Assembly: GCA_030018575.1 (NCBI GenBank)
Contig: JASEIA010000054.1
Span: 1-10,524 of the forward strand
DNA from: Nanobdellota archaeon
GTDB taxonomy: Archaea; Nanobdellota; Nanobdellia; SCGC-AAA011-G17; GW2011-AR17
Length of the DNA stretch: 10,524 nucleotides
Direction of reading: 5' to 3'
Shown here piece by piece: positions 5,412-10,524 of the stretch; within the stretch, counting starts at the first letter, position 1, and each line of letters starts with the position of its first letter. A program made the translations under genes and the position numbers. The notes beneath the pieces are model-generated. The model saw only the letters and a program-made list of their open reading frames with translations, was not told the origin of the DNA and made no database searches.

Positions 5412-5585
5412 ATGACACGATACAAGCCGACAGCAAAAAAGCGAAGACTGGCAAAGTGCGGAAGGCAGACAAGATGGGCTCCTTTCTGGACAGTGCCCAA
5501 GATATACGGAAAGGGAAGAAAAGTCCATCCCGGAAGGCACACTGTAAAGAAGAGAAGCTGGAGAAGGCAGAGGACAAAGGCATAA
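5412..5585 (+). CDS. rpl39e: Large ribosomal subunit protein eL39
   Basis: 57 residues, extremely basic, too short for most gene callers. It begins MTRYKPTAKKRRLAKCGRQT and continues 'RWAPFWTVPKIYGK' with a C-terminal 'KKRSWRRQRTKA', matching the L39e pattern (…KKxRLAKxxRQxRxxPxW… RxWRRxK). eL39 lines the ribosome exit tunnel. It lies between PDCD5 and eL31, its normal archaeal position, and ends 4 nt before eL31. The ATG is preceded by the same GAAGTGAGAAC string as eS19. The cysteine at residue 16 and the Gly-Lys rich middle are modest deviations from the usual sequence. Confidence 0.93.
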   Translation: MTRYKPTAKKRRLAKCGRQTRWAPFWTVPKIYGKGRKVHPGRHTVKKRSWRRQRTKA

Positions 5586-5589
5586 TAAA

Positions 5590-6147
5590 ATGGAAAGGAC
5601 ATACACAATCCCGTTGAGAAGCGAATGCCTGAAGGTTCCTATTTTCTTAAGAGCAAGAAAATGCATAAAGGCAATAAGAAATTTCACAATAAGGCACATG
5701 AAGGTAGAGGATGTAAAGATTGGCAAGTACCTTAACCTGAAAATATGGGAAAGGGGAAGCAGGCACCCTCCCTCAAAAGTGCAGGTTGTGATTGAGATTA
5801 TTTCTGAGAAGAAAGGCGCAAAAGAGCTGAAGTTTGCAAGGGTTGAACTGGTTGGCGCCCCGAAAGAAGTCAAGAAAGTGGAAGAGAAGAAAGGGCTTGC
5901 TGCAAAGCTGAAAGACAAGATTACAGGGAAGGACGAGAAAGCCGAGGCAAAGGCGGCTGAAATCAAGGAAGAGGAAAAGCTGATGGAAAAGGCAGAGGAA
6001 GAAAAGATGGAGCGCGCAAAAGCGCCTTTGCCCAAAGAGCACTATCTTGATAAGAAGTCTGACGCAAAGACAATCCGCGAAAAGCAGTTCATGAGAGACC
6101 ACCGCGAGCAGAGGCCGTCGAAGCCCCAGGCTCAGATTGTGAGGTAA
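5590..6147 (+). CDS. rpl31e: Large ribosomal subunit protein eL31 with long charged C-terminal extension
   Basis: 185 residues, about twice the usual length. Residues 1-88 are a normal L31e: 'MERTYTIPLRSECLKVPIFL', 'RARKCIKAIRNFTIRHMKVE', 'GKYLNLKIWERGSRHPPSKV', ending 'ARVELV'. eL31 sits on the 50S surface near the exit tunnel. Residues 89-185 are a Lys/Glu/Ala-rich tail (EEKKGLAAKLKDKITGKDEK and on), predicted helical or disordered, ending in a basic patch (RDHREQRPSKPQ). Such tails on eL31 occur in some small-genome archaea; their role is unknown. The ORF is continuous, with no sign of a frameshift between the parts. In many archaea eIF6 follows; it does not here. Confidence 0.92.
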   Translation: MERTYTIPLRSECLKVPIFLRARKCIKAIRNFTIRHMKVEDVKIGKYLNLKIWERGSRHPPSKVQVVIEIISEKKGAKELKFARVELVGAPKEVKKVEEKKGLAAKLKDKITGKDEKAEAKAAEIKEEEKLMEKAEEEKMERAKAPLPKEHYLDKKSDAKTIREKQFMRDHREQRPSKPQAQIVR

Positions 6148-6170
6148 AATTCTTTCAAAAGGAGGAAAAA

Positions 6171-6233
6171 ATGGATATTCTATCAAAAAGAGGCAGCGCC
6201 TCGGGAGAAAAAAATGACGCAAAAAACACTTGA
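6171..6233 (+). CDS. Candidate 20-codon small ORF with a strong ribosome site
   Basis: AAGGAGG (6159-6165) is the best Shine-Dalgarno in the window and lies 5 bases before this ATG. The frame starts MDILSKRGSASG and ends with TGA at 6231-6233, overlapping the start of the next gene (6214) by 20 nt in another frame. A perfect GAGGC-AGC-GCCTC hairpin (6190-6202) lies between the two starts. It may be a translated leader that couples to the next gene, or the remains of an original start. Confidence 0.3.
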   Translation: MDILSKRGSASGEKNDAKNT

Positions 6234-6552
6234 CAGGCTTCTTGACGAGATTCTTGAGAAGGCAACTTCTGAATGGGTTAATCTTTGCCTGCACAGAAAG
6301 CCTTACAGGGTGGAAGGGCACAATTCAAAATACGACCCTCTTTTTGAAGACATTGCAGGGTATGCCATCAGAATGGAAGGGTATGATGTATTCGTGCTTG
6401 AAACAAGCGTAAAAATGGATTATGGAGAAAAGATAAGATATGCTGGAGTGTCTTTTTCCAATGACAAAGGCAGAAGAATGTGCCTTACCCTTAGAAAAGG
6501 AAACAGGAAGTGCTTGAGGCGCATAAATTCATTTGGGAAAGGAAGCTTTTGA
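6214..6552 (+). CDS. Hypothetical protein after the ribosomal cluster
   Basis: 112 residues that I do not recognise. The N-terminus is a charged helix (MTQKTLDRLLDEILEKATSE), then a mixed alpha/beta part with 'HRKPYRVEGHNSKYDPLFED' and 'GYDVFVLETSVKMDYGEKIR'. No signal peptide, membrane segment or catalytic motif is visible. GGGAG (6203-6207) is a suitable ribosome site for the ATG at 6214. The last ~20 residues are Arg/Lys-rich and look unlike the rest; the frame at codon phase 6495-6623 reads more protein-like, so the natural protein may have a different, longer C-terminus reached by a frameshift. Confidence 0.5.
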   Translation: MTQKTLDRLLDEILEKATSEWVNLCLHRKPYRVEGHNSKYDPLFEDIAGYAIRMEGYDVFVLETSVKMDYGEKIRYAGVSFSNDKGRRMCLTLRKGNRKCLRRINSFGKGSF

Positions 6553-6623
6553 ATGGCTTGTTTAGCAAATGGGAAATAGGGTATAATAAGGCAGCGGAAG
6601 CATTGCTTGAATCCCTCTGCTAA
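6495..6623 (+). other. Possible out-of-frame C-terminal continuation of the 6214 gene
   Basis: In a frame different from the 6214 gene, a stop-free stretch runs to TAA at 6621-6623. It reads KRKQEVLEAHKFIWERKLLN then 'GLFSKWEIGYNKAAEALLES', a soluble-helix-like composition. It has no start codon or ribosome site of its own, so it would need a frameshift near the A-rich stretch around 6492-6510. It could equally be an old gene remnant or chance. Confidence 0.3.
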
Positions 6624-6964
6624 TCCTTTTTAACACAGTTTTCCAAGCCGCCTTTTTCACGCTGTAAAAAGGAGGCTTCGAACGAAGCGAGATTGCCGCC
6701 TTTTTTTGTTTCCATTATCTCCCTGAATCTTGCATATCTCTCAGCGCCCAAGCACTTCTCAGCCTCTTTGCACCATACTGCGCAGCCGTAGTCCTTCAGC
6801 AATTGCTCATCCCCTTTCTCTATCCGAACTTCGCAGTATGGGCATTTCCGCGATAAATCATCAAAAAAGAATTCAACAGGCTTATTGCAGTTATAGCACG
6901 GGATGTCATAAACAGCGTCTGCCGGATTCTTCCTTCCCAAGTCTTGGCCAGGGCACTTAGCCAC
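6620..6964 (-). CDS. Small cysteine-rich zinc-ribbon protein
   Basis: 114 residues. The start 'CPGQDLGRKNPADAVYDIPC' and C23-X2-C26 with C41-X2-C44 form a zinc ribbon; a second cysteine group follows in 'GCAVWCKEAEKCLG' (C61, C65, C71), with C4 near the N-terminus. I recognise the pattern (CPGQD… PCYNC… VEFF… CPYC… GCAxWCxxAExClG) as a small conserved family found beside redox and hydrogenase genes in anaerobes; the function is unknown. The start is a GTG, preceded by a GGGGAG ribosome site and overlapping the stop of the ferredoxin-like gene by 8 nt, so the two are one operon. The last ~27 residues are encoded by repeat DNA and look like an added tail. Confidence 0.7.
   Translation of the reverse strand: MAKCPGQDLGRKNPADAVYDIPCYNCNKPVEFFFDDLSRKCPYCEVRIEKGDEQLLKDYGCAVWCKEAEKCLGAERYARFREIMETKKGGNLASFEASFLQREKGGLENCVKKD
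6647..6707. repeat. Nested palindromic repeat at the 3' end of the zinc-ribbon gene
   Basis: GCCGCCTTTTT (6647-6657) is repeated directly at 6695-6705 and, with one mismatch, inverted as AAAAAGGAGGC (6666-6676). Inside is a perfect GCTTCG-AA-CGAAGC hairpin (6675-6688). The segment CGAACGAAGCGAGA (6679-6692) matches 13 of 14 bases of the eL39 leader (5396-5409). The block is inside the C-terminal codons of the zinc-ribbon gene. Confidence 0.65.
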
Positions 6965-7829
6965 TTTTTATCTCCCCTTGTATTGAAATCACTTTTGCAG
7001 AAAGAGGAATCTTCTTGCCTGAATCCCTGATTGCTGATTCAACAGCAGAGTAAAGCCCGAAGCAGCACGGCACTTCCATGTGCGCAACTGTAACGCTTTT
7101 TATGTTGTTGTATTTCAGTATGTCAGTCAATTTCTCCTTGTAAAAATCAATGTCATCCAGCTTTGGGCAGCCTATGACAACAGCCTTTCCTTTTAAAAAA
7201 TCGCTGTGGAAATTGGCATATGCAAAAGGAGCGCAGTCAGATGCAACAACAAGGTCAGAATCAGCAAAATAAGGCGCTGACGGCGAAACAAGCATCAATT
7301 GAACAGGCCACTGCCTTAGCTCTGACTCTTGTTTTAAGCCAGGCGAATAAGGGCTTGTTTTCCTGCTTCTCATGTCAACTGCCCTTGAGCCAGGGCATCC
7401 GCAGGGCATTGTTTTCTCGGCAATATTTTCAAGAGGATTTGCAATTCCTTTCGGAGCTTGCGACGAAAGGCTTGGAACGCCAGTGACAATGCCTTTCTCA
7501 TTGAGCACTTCAACAGCTGTTTTCAGGTAAGCTGAAGCGCGGTGGCCTTTCAAATGCTCAAGATGCGCCTTGATGACATTCGGCCCCTGCTGTATTATCC
7601 TCTCCATGACTTTTTTCTCATCATATGGCGCGGCTTCTCTCTCAATCACCTGCATAGCATCCATCGGGCAGCTTTTTATGCACGCTCCCAGCCCGTCACA
7701 GAACAGGTCAGAAATAAGCCTAGCCTTGCCATCAATAACCTGCAAAGCGCCTTCAGGGCAGTCCGGGATGCACGCGCCGCAGCCGTTGCACTTTTCCCTA
7801 TCTATTTCAATAATTTTTCTTTTTTTCAT
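6957..7829 (-). CDS. Dicluster ferredoxin-like protein with a conserved cysteine-rich C-terminal domain
   Basis: 290 residues from the ATG at 7829, chosen because GGAGG precedes it by 6 bases; an in-frame ATG 45 bases upstream lacks this. Residues 1-62 are a ferredoxin domain: C14-X2-C17-X2-C20-X3-C24-P binds one [4Fe-4S]; the second site has C44, C50 and C54-P but Leu at 47, the usual second cysteine. Residues about 140-290 hold further conserved cysteines: 'MPCGCPGS' (C143, C145), 'ASDCAPFAYANFH' (C199), 'IGCPKLDD' (C221) and 'VPCCFG' (C255, C256). I know this as a recurring family in anaerobes, without a settled function. It probably transfers electrons in the cytoplasm. It is divergent from the HxlR regulator and close to the hydrogenase, a plausible partner. 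Confidence 0.8.
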   Translation of the reverse strand: MKKRKIIEIDREKCNGCGACIPDCPEGALQVIDGKARLISDLFCDGLGACIKSCPMDAMQVIEREAAPYDEKKVMERIIQQGPNVIKAHLEHLKGHRASAYLKTAVEVLNEKGIVTGVPSLSSQAPKGIANPLENIAEKTMPCGCPGSRAVDMRSRKTSPYSPGLKQESELRQWPVQLMLVSPSAPYFADSDLVVASDCAPFAYANFHSDFLKGKAVVIGCPKLDDIDFYKEKLTDILKYNNIKSVTVAHMEVPCCFGLYSAVESAIRDSGKKIPLSAKVISIQGEIKSG

Positions 7830-7844
7830 TTTGGCCCTCCATAA

Positions 7845-7888
7845 GTATCTTTTTGATATAAAGTATATAATCAATACTTATTTAAATA
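7845..7888. promoter_or_regulatory. Shared divergent promoter of the ferredoxin operon and HxlR regulator
   Basis: TATTTAAATA (7879-7888) is a self-complementary TATA element that could serve both strands: minus-strand transcription would start near 7857, leaving a 28-base leader with GGAGG; plus-strand near 7911. Next to it are an inverted repeat AAGTAT / ATACTT (7861-7866, 7874-7879) and a TATC-TTTTT-GATA repeat (7846-7858). These overlap the promoter and are candidate HxlR operators. Confidence 0.5.
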
Positions 7889-7931
7889 CAAAAGAGTTTC
7901 CAAATGTATACCGCATATCAGGAATGATACC

Positions 7932-8291
7932 ATGAATGACAAATGCACAATATACAGGACAGCAGACTTCATCGGCAAGAGATGGACAATACTGATACTT
8001 CTTGAGCTTTACAAGGGCGATAATAAATGGAAGCGCTACTCAATTCTGAAGAATGCTTTGCCTGAAATCACTCCGAAGATACTTTCCCTAAGGCTGAAAG
8101 AGCTTGAGAGCGAAGGCATGGTTTCAAGAAGGGTTGATGCCTCAACAGCGCCAATCAAGTCAGAATATTCGCTCACAGCAGGCGGGGATGATTTCATTGC
8201 AATCATAAAAGAGATGAAGCAGTGGGCTTTGAAATGGAAGTTCAAGAACAAGGCATGCAGCGGCACTGACTGCGAGAGCTGCATTCTGTAA
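7932..8291 (+). CDS. HxlR-family winged-helix regulator with cysteine-rich tail
   Basis: 119 residues. The pattern 'KCTIYRTADFIGKRWTILIL', 'PEITPKILSLRLKELESEGM' and 'SEYSLTAGGDDF' is the HxlR (MarR-like dimeric) DNA-binding domain at nearly full family length. C5 occupies the place of the redox-sensing cysteine of several HxlR proteins. The C-terminus adds C109-X4-C114-X2-C117 (ACSGTDCESCIL), which is not part of the core domain. Together these four cysteines could bind a metal or Fe-S cluster, or form disulfides; this is inference. It is divergent from the ferredoxin operon and directly upstream of the hydrogenase genes, so control of redox genes is likely. GGA-ATGAT before the ATG is a weak ribosome site. 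Confidence 0.85.
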   Translation: MNDKCTIYRTADFIGKRWTILILLELYKGDNKWKRYSILKNALPEITPKILSLRLKELESEGMVSRRVDASTAPIKSEYSLTAGGDDFIAIIKEMKQWALKWKFKNKACSGTDCESCIL

Positions 8292-8298
8292 GCAAAGA

Positions 8299-8307
8299 CT
8301 TTTAAAC
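8299..8307 (+). promoter_or_regulatory. TATA box for the hydrogenase operon
   Basis: CTTTTAAAC is centred 26-27 bases before the ATG at 8329, predicting a leaderless transcript. It begins 8 bases after the regulator's stop codon, so the hydrogenase genes have a promoter separate from the regulator. Confidence 0.55.
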
Positions 8308-8328
8308 TTCTGTTCTTTAATTAACTTA

Positions 8329-8784
8329 ATGCAAAAAAAGAAAGCTGGAGTGTTTTCATTCACGTGCTGCGAGGGGTGCACTGTGGTTTTTATGGAACTG
8401 ATGAACAGGCACTTCTTTGACTACAAGAGCAGGTTTTACTTTGCAAGCTTCAGGCACCTGAAGACAGGCAATAAGATTCAAAAAATGGATTTTGCATTGA
8501 TTGAGGGCGCAATCTCAACTGCAAGCGAAAAAAGAAAGCTTTTGGAGATAAGAAAGAATGCAAAAAAGATAATTGCAATCGGAAGCTGCGCAGTGACTGG
8601 AATGCCCTCTTCGCAAAGAAACAATTTCAGGCCTGAAATCAAAAAGAAGATTGAAAAGCAGATAAAACAGCTGCATCAATTGAAAACAATAGAGCCGTTG
8701 AAGAAATATGTGAAAGTTGATTTGGAATTAAGCAGCTGCCCTGTGAATGCAGCGCAGCTTGAAAAAGCAATAGAGGAATTATAA
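8329..8784 (+). CDS. [NiFe] hydrogenase small subunit, short form
   Basis: 151 residues. The proximal [4Fe-4S] ligands are all recognisable: C14-X2-C17 in 'FSFTCCEGCTVVF', C87 in 'AIGSCAVTG', and C137 in 'LSSCPVNAAQL'; 'DFALIEGAIST' is the conserved strand between them. This is the NuoB-like hydrogenase small-subunit core. Group 3 small subunits are often around 260 residues with a C-terminal part carrying further clusters; here that part is absent, so only the proximal cluster can be held. The subunit should pass electrons from the NiFe site to a soluble partner. There is no Tat signal, so it is cytoplasmic. Its TAA stop overlaps the large-subunit ATG by 1 base (TAATG). Confidence 0.88.
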   Translation: MQKKKAGVFSFTCCEGCTVVFMELMNRHFFDYKSRFYFASFRHLKTGNKIQKMDFALIEGAISTASEKRKLLEIRKNAKKIIAIGSCAVTGMPSSQRNNFRPEIKKKIEKQIKQLHQLKTIEPLKKYVKVDLELSSCPVNAAQLEKAIEEL

Positions 8785-10073
8785 TGCACAAAGCTAGCTT
8801 TAACATCAGCCTGAAGAACATCTCAAAGATAGAAGGGCATACTCATTTGGATATCGCAGTGAAAAAAGGCGAGGCAATATCAGCAAAGCTGAAAATCAGC
8901 GAAAACAAGAGGTTCTACAGGGACGCTTCAATAGGAATGCCTTACAAGGCAGTGCCTGCGCATCTTGCAAGAATCTGCGGCACATGCAGCCCTGCGCACA
9001 TGTCGTGCGTGTGCGAGGCGGTTGAAAGGGCTGCAGGAATAGAGATTACAGAACAGTCAAAAGCATTAAGGGAATTGCTTCTTTTAGGCAACGTGATAAG
9101 GGACCACGGAATGCACCTTTATTTTTTCTGTTTGCCTGATATTTTCGGAGTTGACTCTGTCCTGGATTTTGACAGGAAGAAGGACAATCTAATTCACAAT
9201 GCATTGCACGTGAAGGAAGCAGGCAATTTGCTTTGCTCTGCAGTAGGCGGAAGGGCTGTGCACCCGACATTTGCAAATGTAGGCGGGTTTAACGCAATTC
9301 CTGCAAAGGAAAATGTGCAAAAAGCAATTGCAGAGCTGAAAGAGGCAAGGGATTATGCGCTGGATTTCATAGAATTGTTCTTTGAAAAAGACAAGAGCTT
9401 CAGGAGAGACACGAATTTTGTTGCATTATGCGGAAAGAATTTCAGCTATCTTGACGGCGTGATTAAAACAAGCTCAGGCAGGATAATAGAGGAAGAGGGA
9501 TACAGGGAGCACCTTGAGAGGGTTATAATACCTTACAGCAATGCATCTGCTTTTGAGTTTGAGTTCAGGGAATTTATGGTAGGGGCGCTGGCGAGGATTA
9601 ACTTAAACAAAGATGAGCTTTGCAAAGATTCCAAAAAAGACTGCGCAAGATACCTTAAAGTTTTTCCGAGCAATGACATTTTCCATAATAACCTTGCGCA
9701 GGCAATATCAGTTGTAAACGCAATAGACAAGTCAGTCAGGATGCTTGAGTCAATGGATTTCAGGCAGGAAAAGCTTGCAGAGGCTAAATTAGGAAAGCCA
9801 AATGTCGGCGTTGGAGTTATAGAAGCGCCGAGAGGCACATTGTATCACATGATAGGCATTGATGCCAAAGGCATTGTGAACAGGAGCGAAATAATAATCC
9901 CAACATCGCAGAACGTGATTCACATGGAGCAGACAATGATTGGCTTTGTGAATGAAATGCTGAATAAGGGCGTGAGCAAAGAGAAGATTTCAATGAATGT
10001 TGAGAGATTGATAAGAGCTTATGACCCGTGCATGTCCTGCGCTACGCACTTTCTGAAGATAAGGTGGAAATAA
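8784..10073 (+). CDS. [NiFe] hydrogenase large (catalytic) subunit
   Basis: 429 residues, normal for a group 3 (cytoplasmic) enzyme. The NiFe ligands are present: R63-I-C65-GT-C68-SPAH (N-terminal motif) and D414-P-C416-MS-C419-ATH422 (C-terminal motif); 'SKIEGHTHLDI' holds the conserved early Glu. 'GGRAVHPTFANVGGF' and 'EAPRGTLYHMIGID' are further family blocks. The enzyme makes or uses H2. Seven residues follow H422 (FLKIRWK) and would be removed by a maturation protease after nickel insertion, so Ni-dependent maturation is expected. The overall pattern is closest to group 3b-type alpha subunits, by memory. An AGAGG ribosome site lies 7 bases before the ATG, inside the small subunit. The 3' end overlaps the convergent protease gene by 32 nt. 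Confidence 0.93.
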   Translation: MHKASFNISLKNISKIEGHTHLDIAVKKGEAISAKLKISENKRFYRDASIGMPYKAVPAHLARICGTCSPAHMSCVCEAVERAAGIEITEQSKALRELLLLGNVIRDHGMHLYFFCLPDIFGVDSVLDFDRKKDNLIHNALHVKEAGNLLCSAVGGRAVHPTFANVGGFNAIPAKENVQKAIAELKEARDYALDFIELFFEKDKSFRRDTNFVALCGKNFSYLDGVIKTSSGRIIEEEGYREHLERVIIPYSNASAFEFEFREFMVGALARINLNKDELCKDSKKDCARYLKVFPSNDIFHNNLAQAISVVNAIDKSVRMLESMDFRQEKLAEAKLGKPNVGVGVIEAPRGTLYHMIGIDAKGIVNRSEIIIPTSQNVIHMEQTMIGFVNEMLNKGVSKEKISMNVERLIRAYDPCMSCATHFLKIRWK

Positions 10074-10437
10074 TCCTATTGACTTTCTCCAAAGCCGCCT
10101 TCTTTGCCATTTTCATCGGAATTCCTATTATAACTACATCATCTATCTTGCCTATCTTCTTCAAGAGCAATAAATTAAATCCTAGGTCACAGTCGTGCAT
10201 TGAGATGATTTTATGCTTTTGGATGTCTTTCAGATGGATAATGCATGGCTCCTTGATTCCTTCAACAGCGTCCATAATCAAAGGCAGCCTTCCATACTTC
10301 TCAAGATTTTCAATGCCGTCCAATTCAATGAATTCAATTGACGGAAACGCTTTTTGCAATTTAGGCATTAGCTTTAACGGCAGGGAATCCTCTTTCACAA
10401 GCTTATTCCCGAAAACAAGTATCTGCATAGGAGGCAT
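10042..10437 (-). CDS. Hydrogenase maturation protease (HycI/HybD-like)
   Basis: 131 residues, somewhat short for the family (about 150-165). The nickel-sensing ligands of HybD have counterparts: E16 or D17 after 'VFGNKLVK', D56 in 'LIMDAVEG', and H81 in 'SMHDCDLG'; the order and spacing fit. The fold strand 'DDVVIIGIP' near residue 100 also matches. It would cut the C-terminal tail of the large subunit after H422. The gene converges on the large subunit and its last 32 bases, from its TAG at 10042, are antisense to the end of the cleaved region's coding sequence. GAGG lies 4 bases before the first ATG; a second in-frame ATG (residue 4) gives a start closer to HybD. Confidence 0.85.
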   Translation of the reverse strand: MPPMQILVFGNKLVKEDSLPLKLMPKLQKAFPSIEFIELDGIENLEKYGRLPLIMDAVEGIKEPCIIHLKDIQKHKIISMHDCDLGFNLLLLKKIGKIDDVVIIGIPMKMAKKAALEKVNRIISTLSSESA

Positions 10438-10477
10438 AAAGCCTCTTTTGCTTATTAACTCTTTCTCCAGACTCTCT

Positions 10478-10524
10478 TTAGTCTTCGGGATATGCCTTCT
10501 TAATCAAATTCAGCAGTTGAAATC
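10478..10524 (-). CDS. Possible C-terminal end of a gene upstream of the protease
   Basis: The reverse strand reads FQLLNLIKKAYPED then TAA (10478-10480) in a frame open to the window edge; the other two frames are closed by stops. With the stop 40 bases before the protease ATG, it would be the end of an upstream operon gene. Only 14 residues are visible, so no function can be given. Confidence 0.35.
   Translation of the reverse strand, partial: FQLLNLIKKAYPED

Noticed and set aside
5313..6035. 240-codon minus-strand ORF opposite eL39/eL31
   Set aside because: Ser/Phe/Leu-rich mirror of a Lys/Glu-rich coding strand; the plus strand encodes recognised ribosomal proteins.
5773..6321. 182-codon minus-strand ORF opposite the eL31 tail
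   Set aside because: Antisense shadow of the charged extension; no ribosome site or recognisable domain.
6730..6960. Plus-strand ORF opposite the zinc-ribbon gene
   Set aside because: It is antisense to paired-cysteine codons of a recognised family and has no start signals.
7830..7874. Upstream ATG giving the ferredoxin-like protein 15 extra residues
   Set aside because: It lies in the promoter region without a ribosome site; the ATG at 7829 has GGAGG and matches the family N-terminus.

Overview
The window is archaeal. It carries eukaryote-like ribosomal proteins (eS19, eL39, eL31), the archaeal/eukaryotic PDCD5-type DNA-binding protein, AT-rich TATA boxes about 27 bases upstream of several start codons (leaderless transcripts), and an archaeal-looking hydrogenase locus. 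Genes are small and tightly packed, coding uses many A/T-ending codons, and eL31 has a long charged tail. This fits a DPANN-type archaeon (Woesearchaeota or Pacearchaeota-like), but the lineage is inferred from gene content, not shown.

Region 1 (1-4403) is an accessory island. It has the N-terminal end of a transposase, an HTH-nucleotidyltransferase, a small conserved protein of unknown function, a dual-specificity phosphatase, and an hsdM reduced to its N-terminal domain, all on the minus strand. A divergent pair follows: a YhcG/DUF1016-type PDDEXK nuclease overlapping by 4 nt with an ArdC/ImmA-type metallopeptidase. hsdM, YhcG and ArdC families all belong to restriction/anti-restriction contexts, so this looks like a reworked type I restriction island. 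The nuclease gene contains four tandem 39-bp units, each with a 19-bp palindrome. Arm sequences differ between units, yet pairing is kept by matched changes.

Region 2 (4404-6147) is the conserved cluster eS19 - PDCD5 - eL39 - eL31. The leaders of eS19 and eL39 share a related element: a hairpin starting with an ATG, a possible Met-Ala-Arg...Glu-Val-Pro mini-ORF, and the same 11 bases just before the gene start. The eS19 copy has an extra 54 bp holding two more perfect hairpins. A short hypothetical gene (6214-6552), possibly frameshifted near its end, follows.

Region 3 (6620-10524) is a redox island. A zinc-ribbon protein and a dicluster ferredoxin-like protein (minus strand) are divergent from an HxlR-type regulator with a cysteine-rich C-terminus. 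Next come a short [NiFe] hydrogenase small subunit, the large subunit, and, converging on the large subunit with a 32-nt overlap, a hydrogenase maturation protease. The regulator probably controls the divergent ferredoxin operon, and the ferredoxin could be the hydrogenase's electron partner. No NAD(P) or F420 module is visible in the window.
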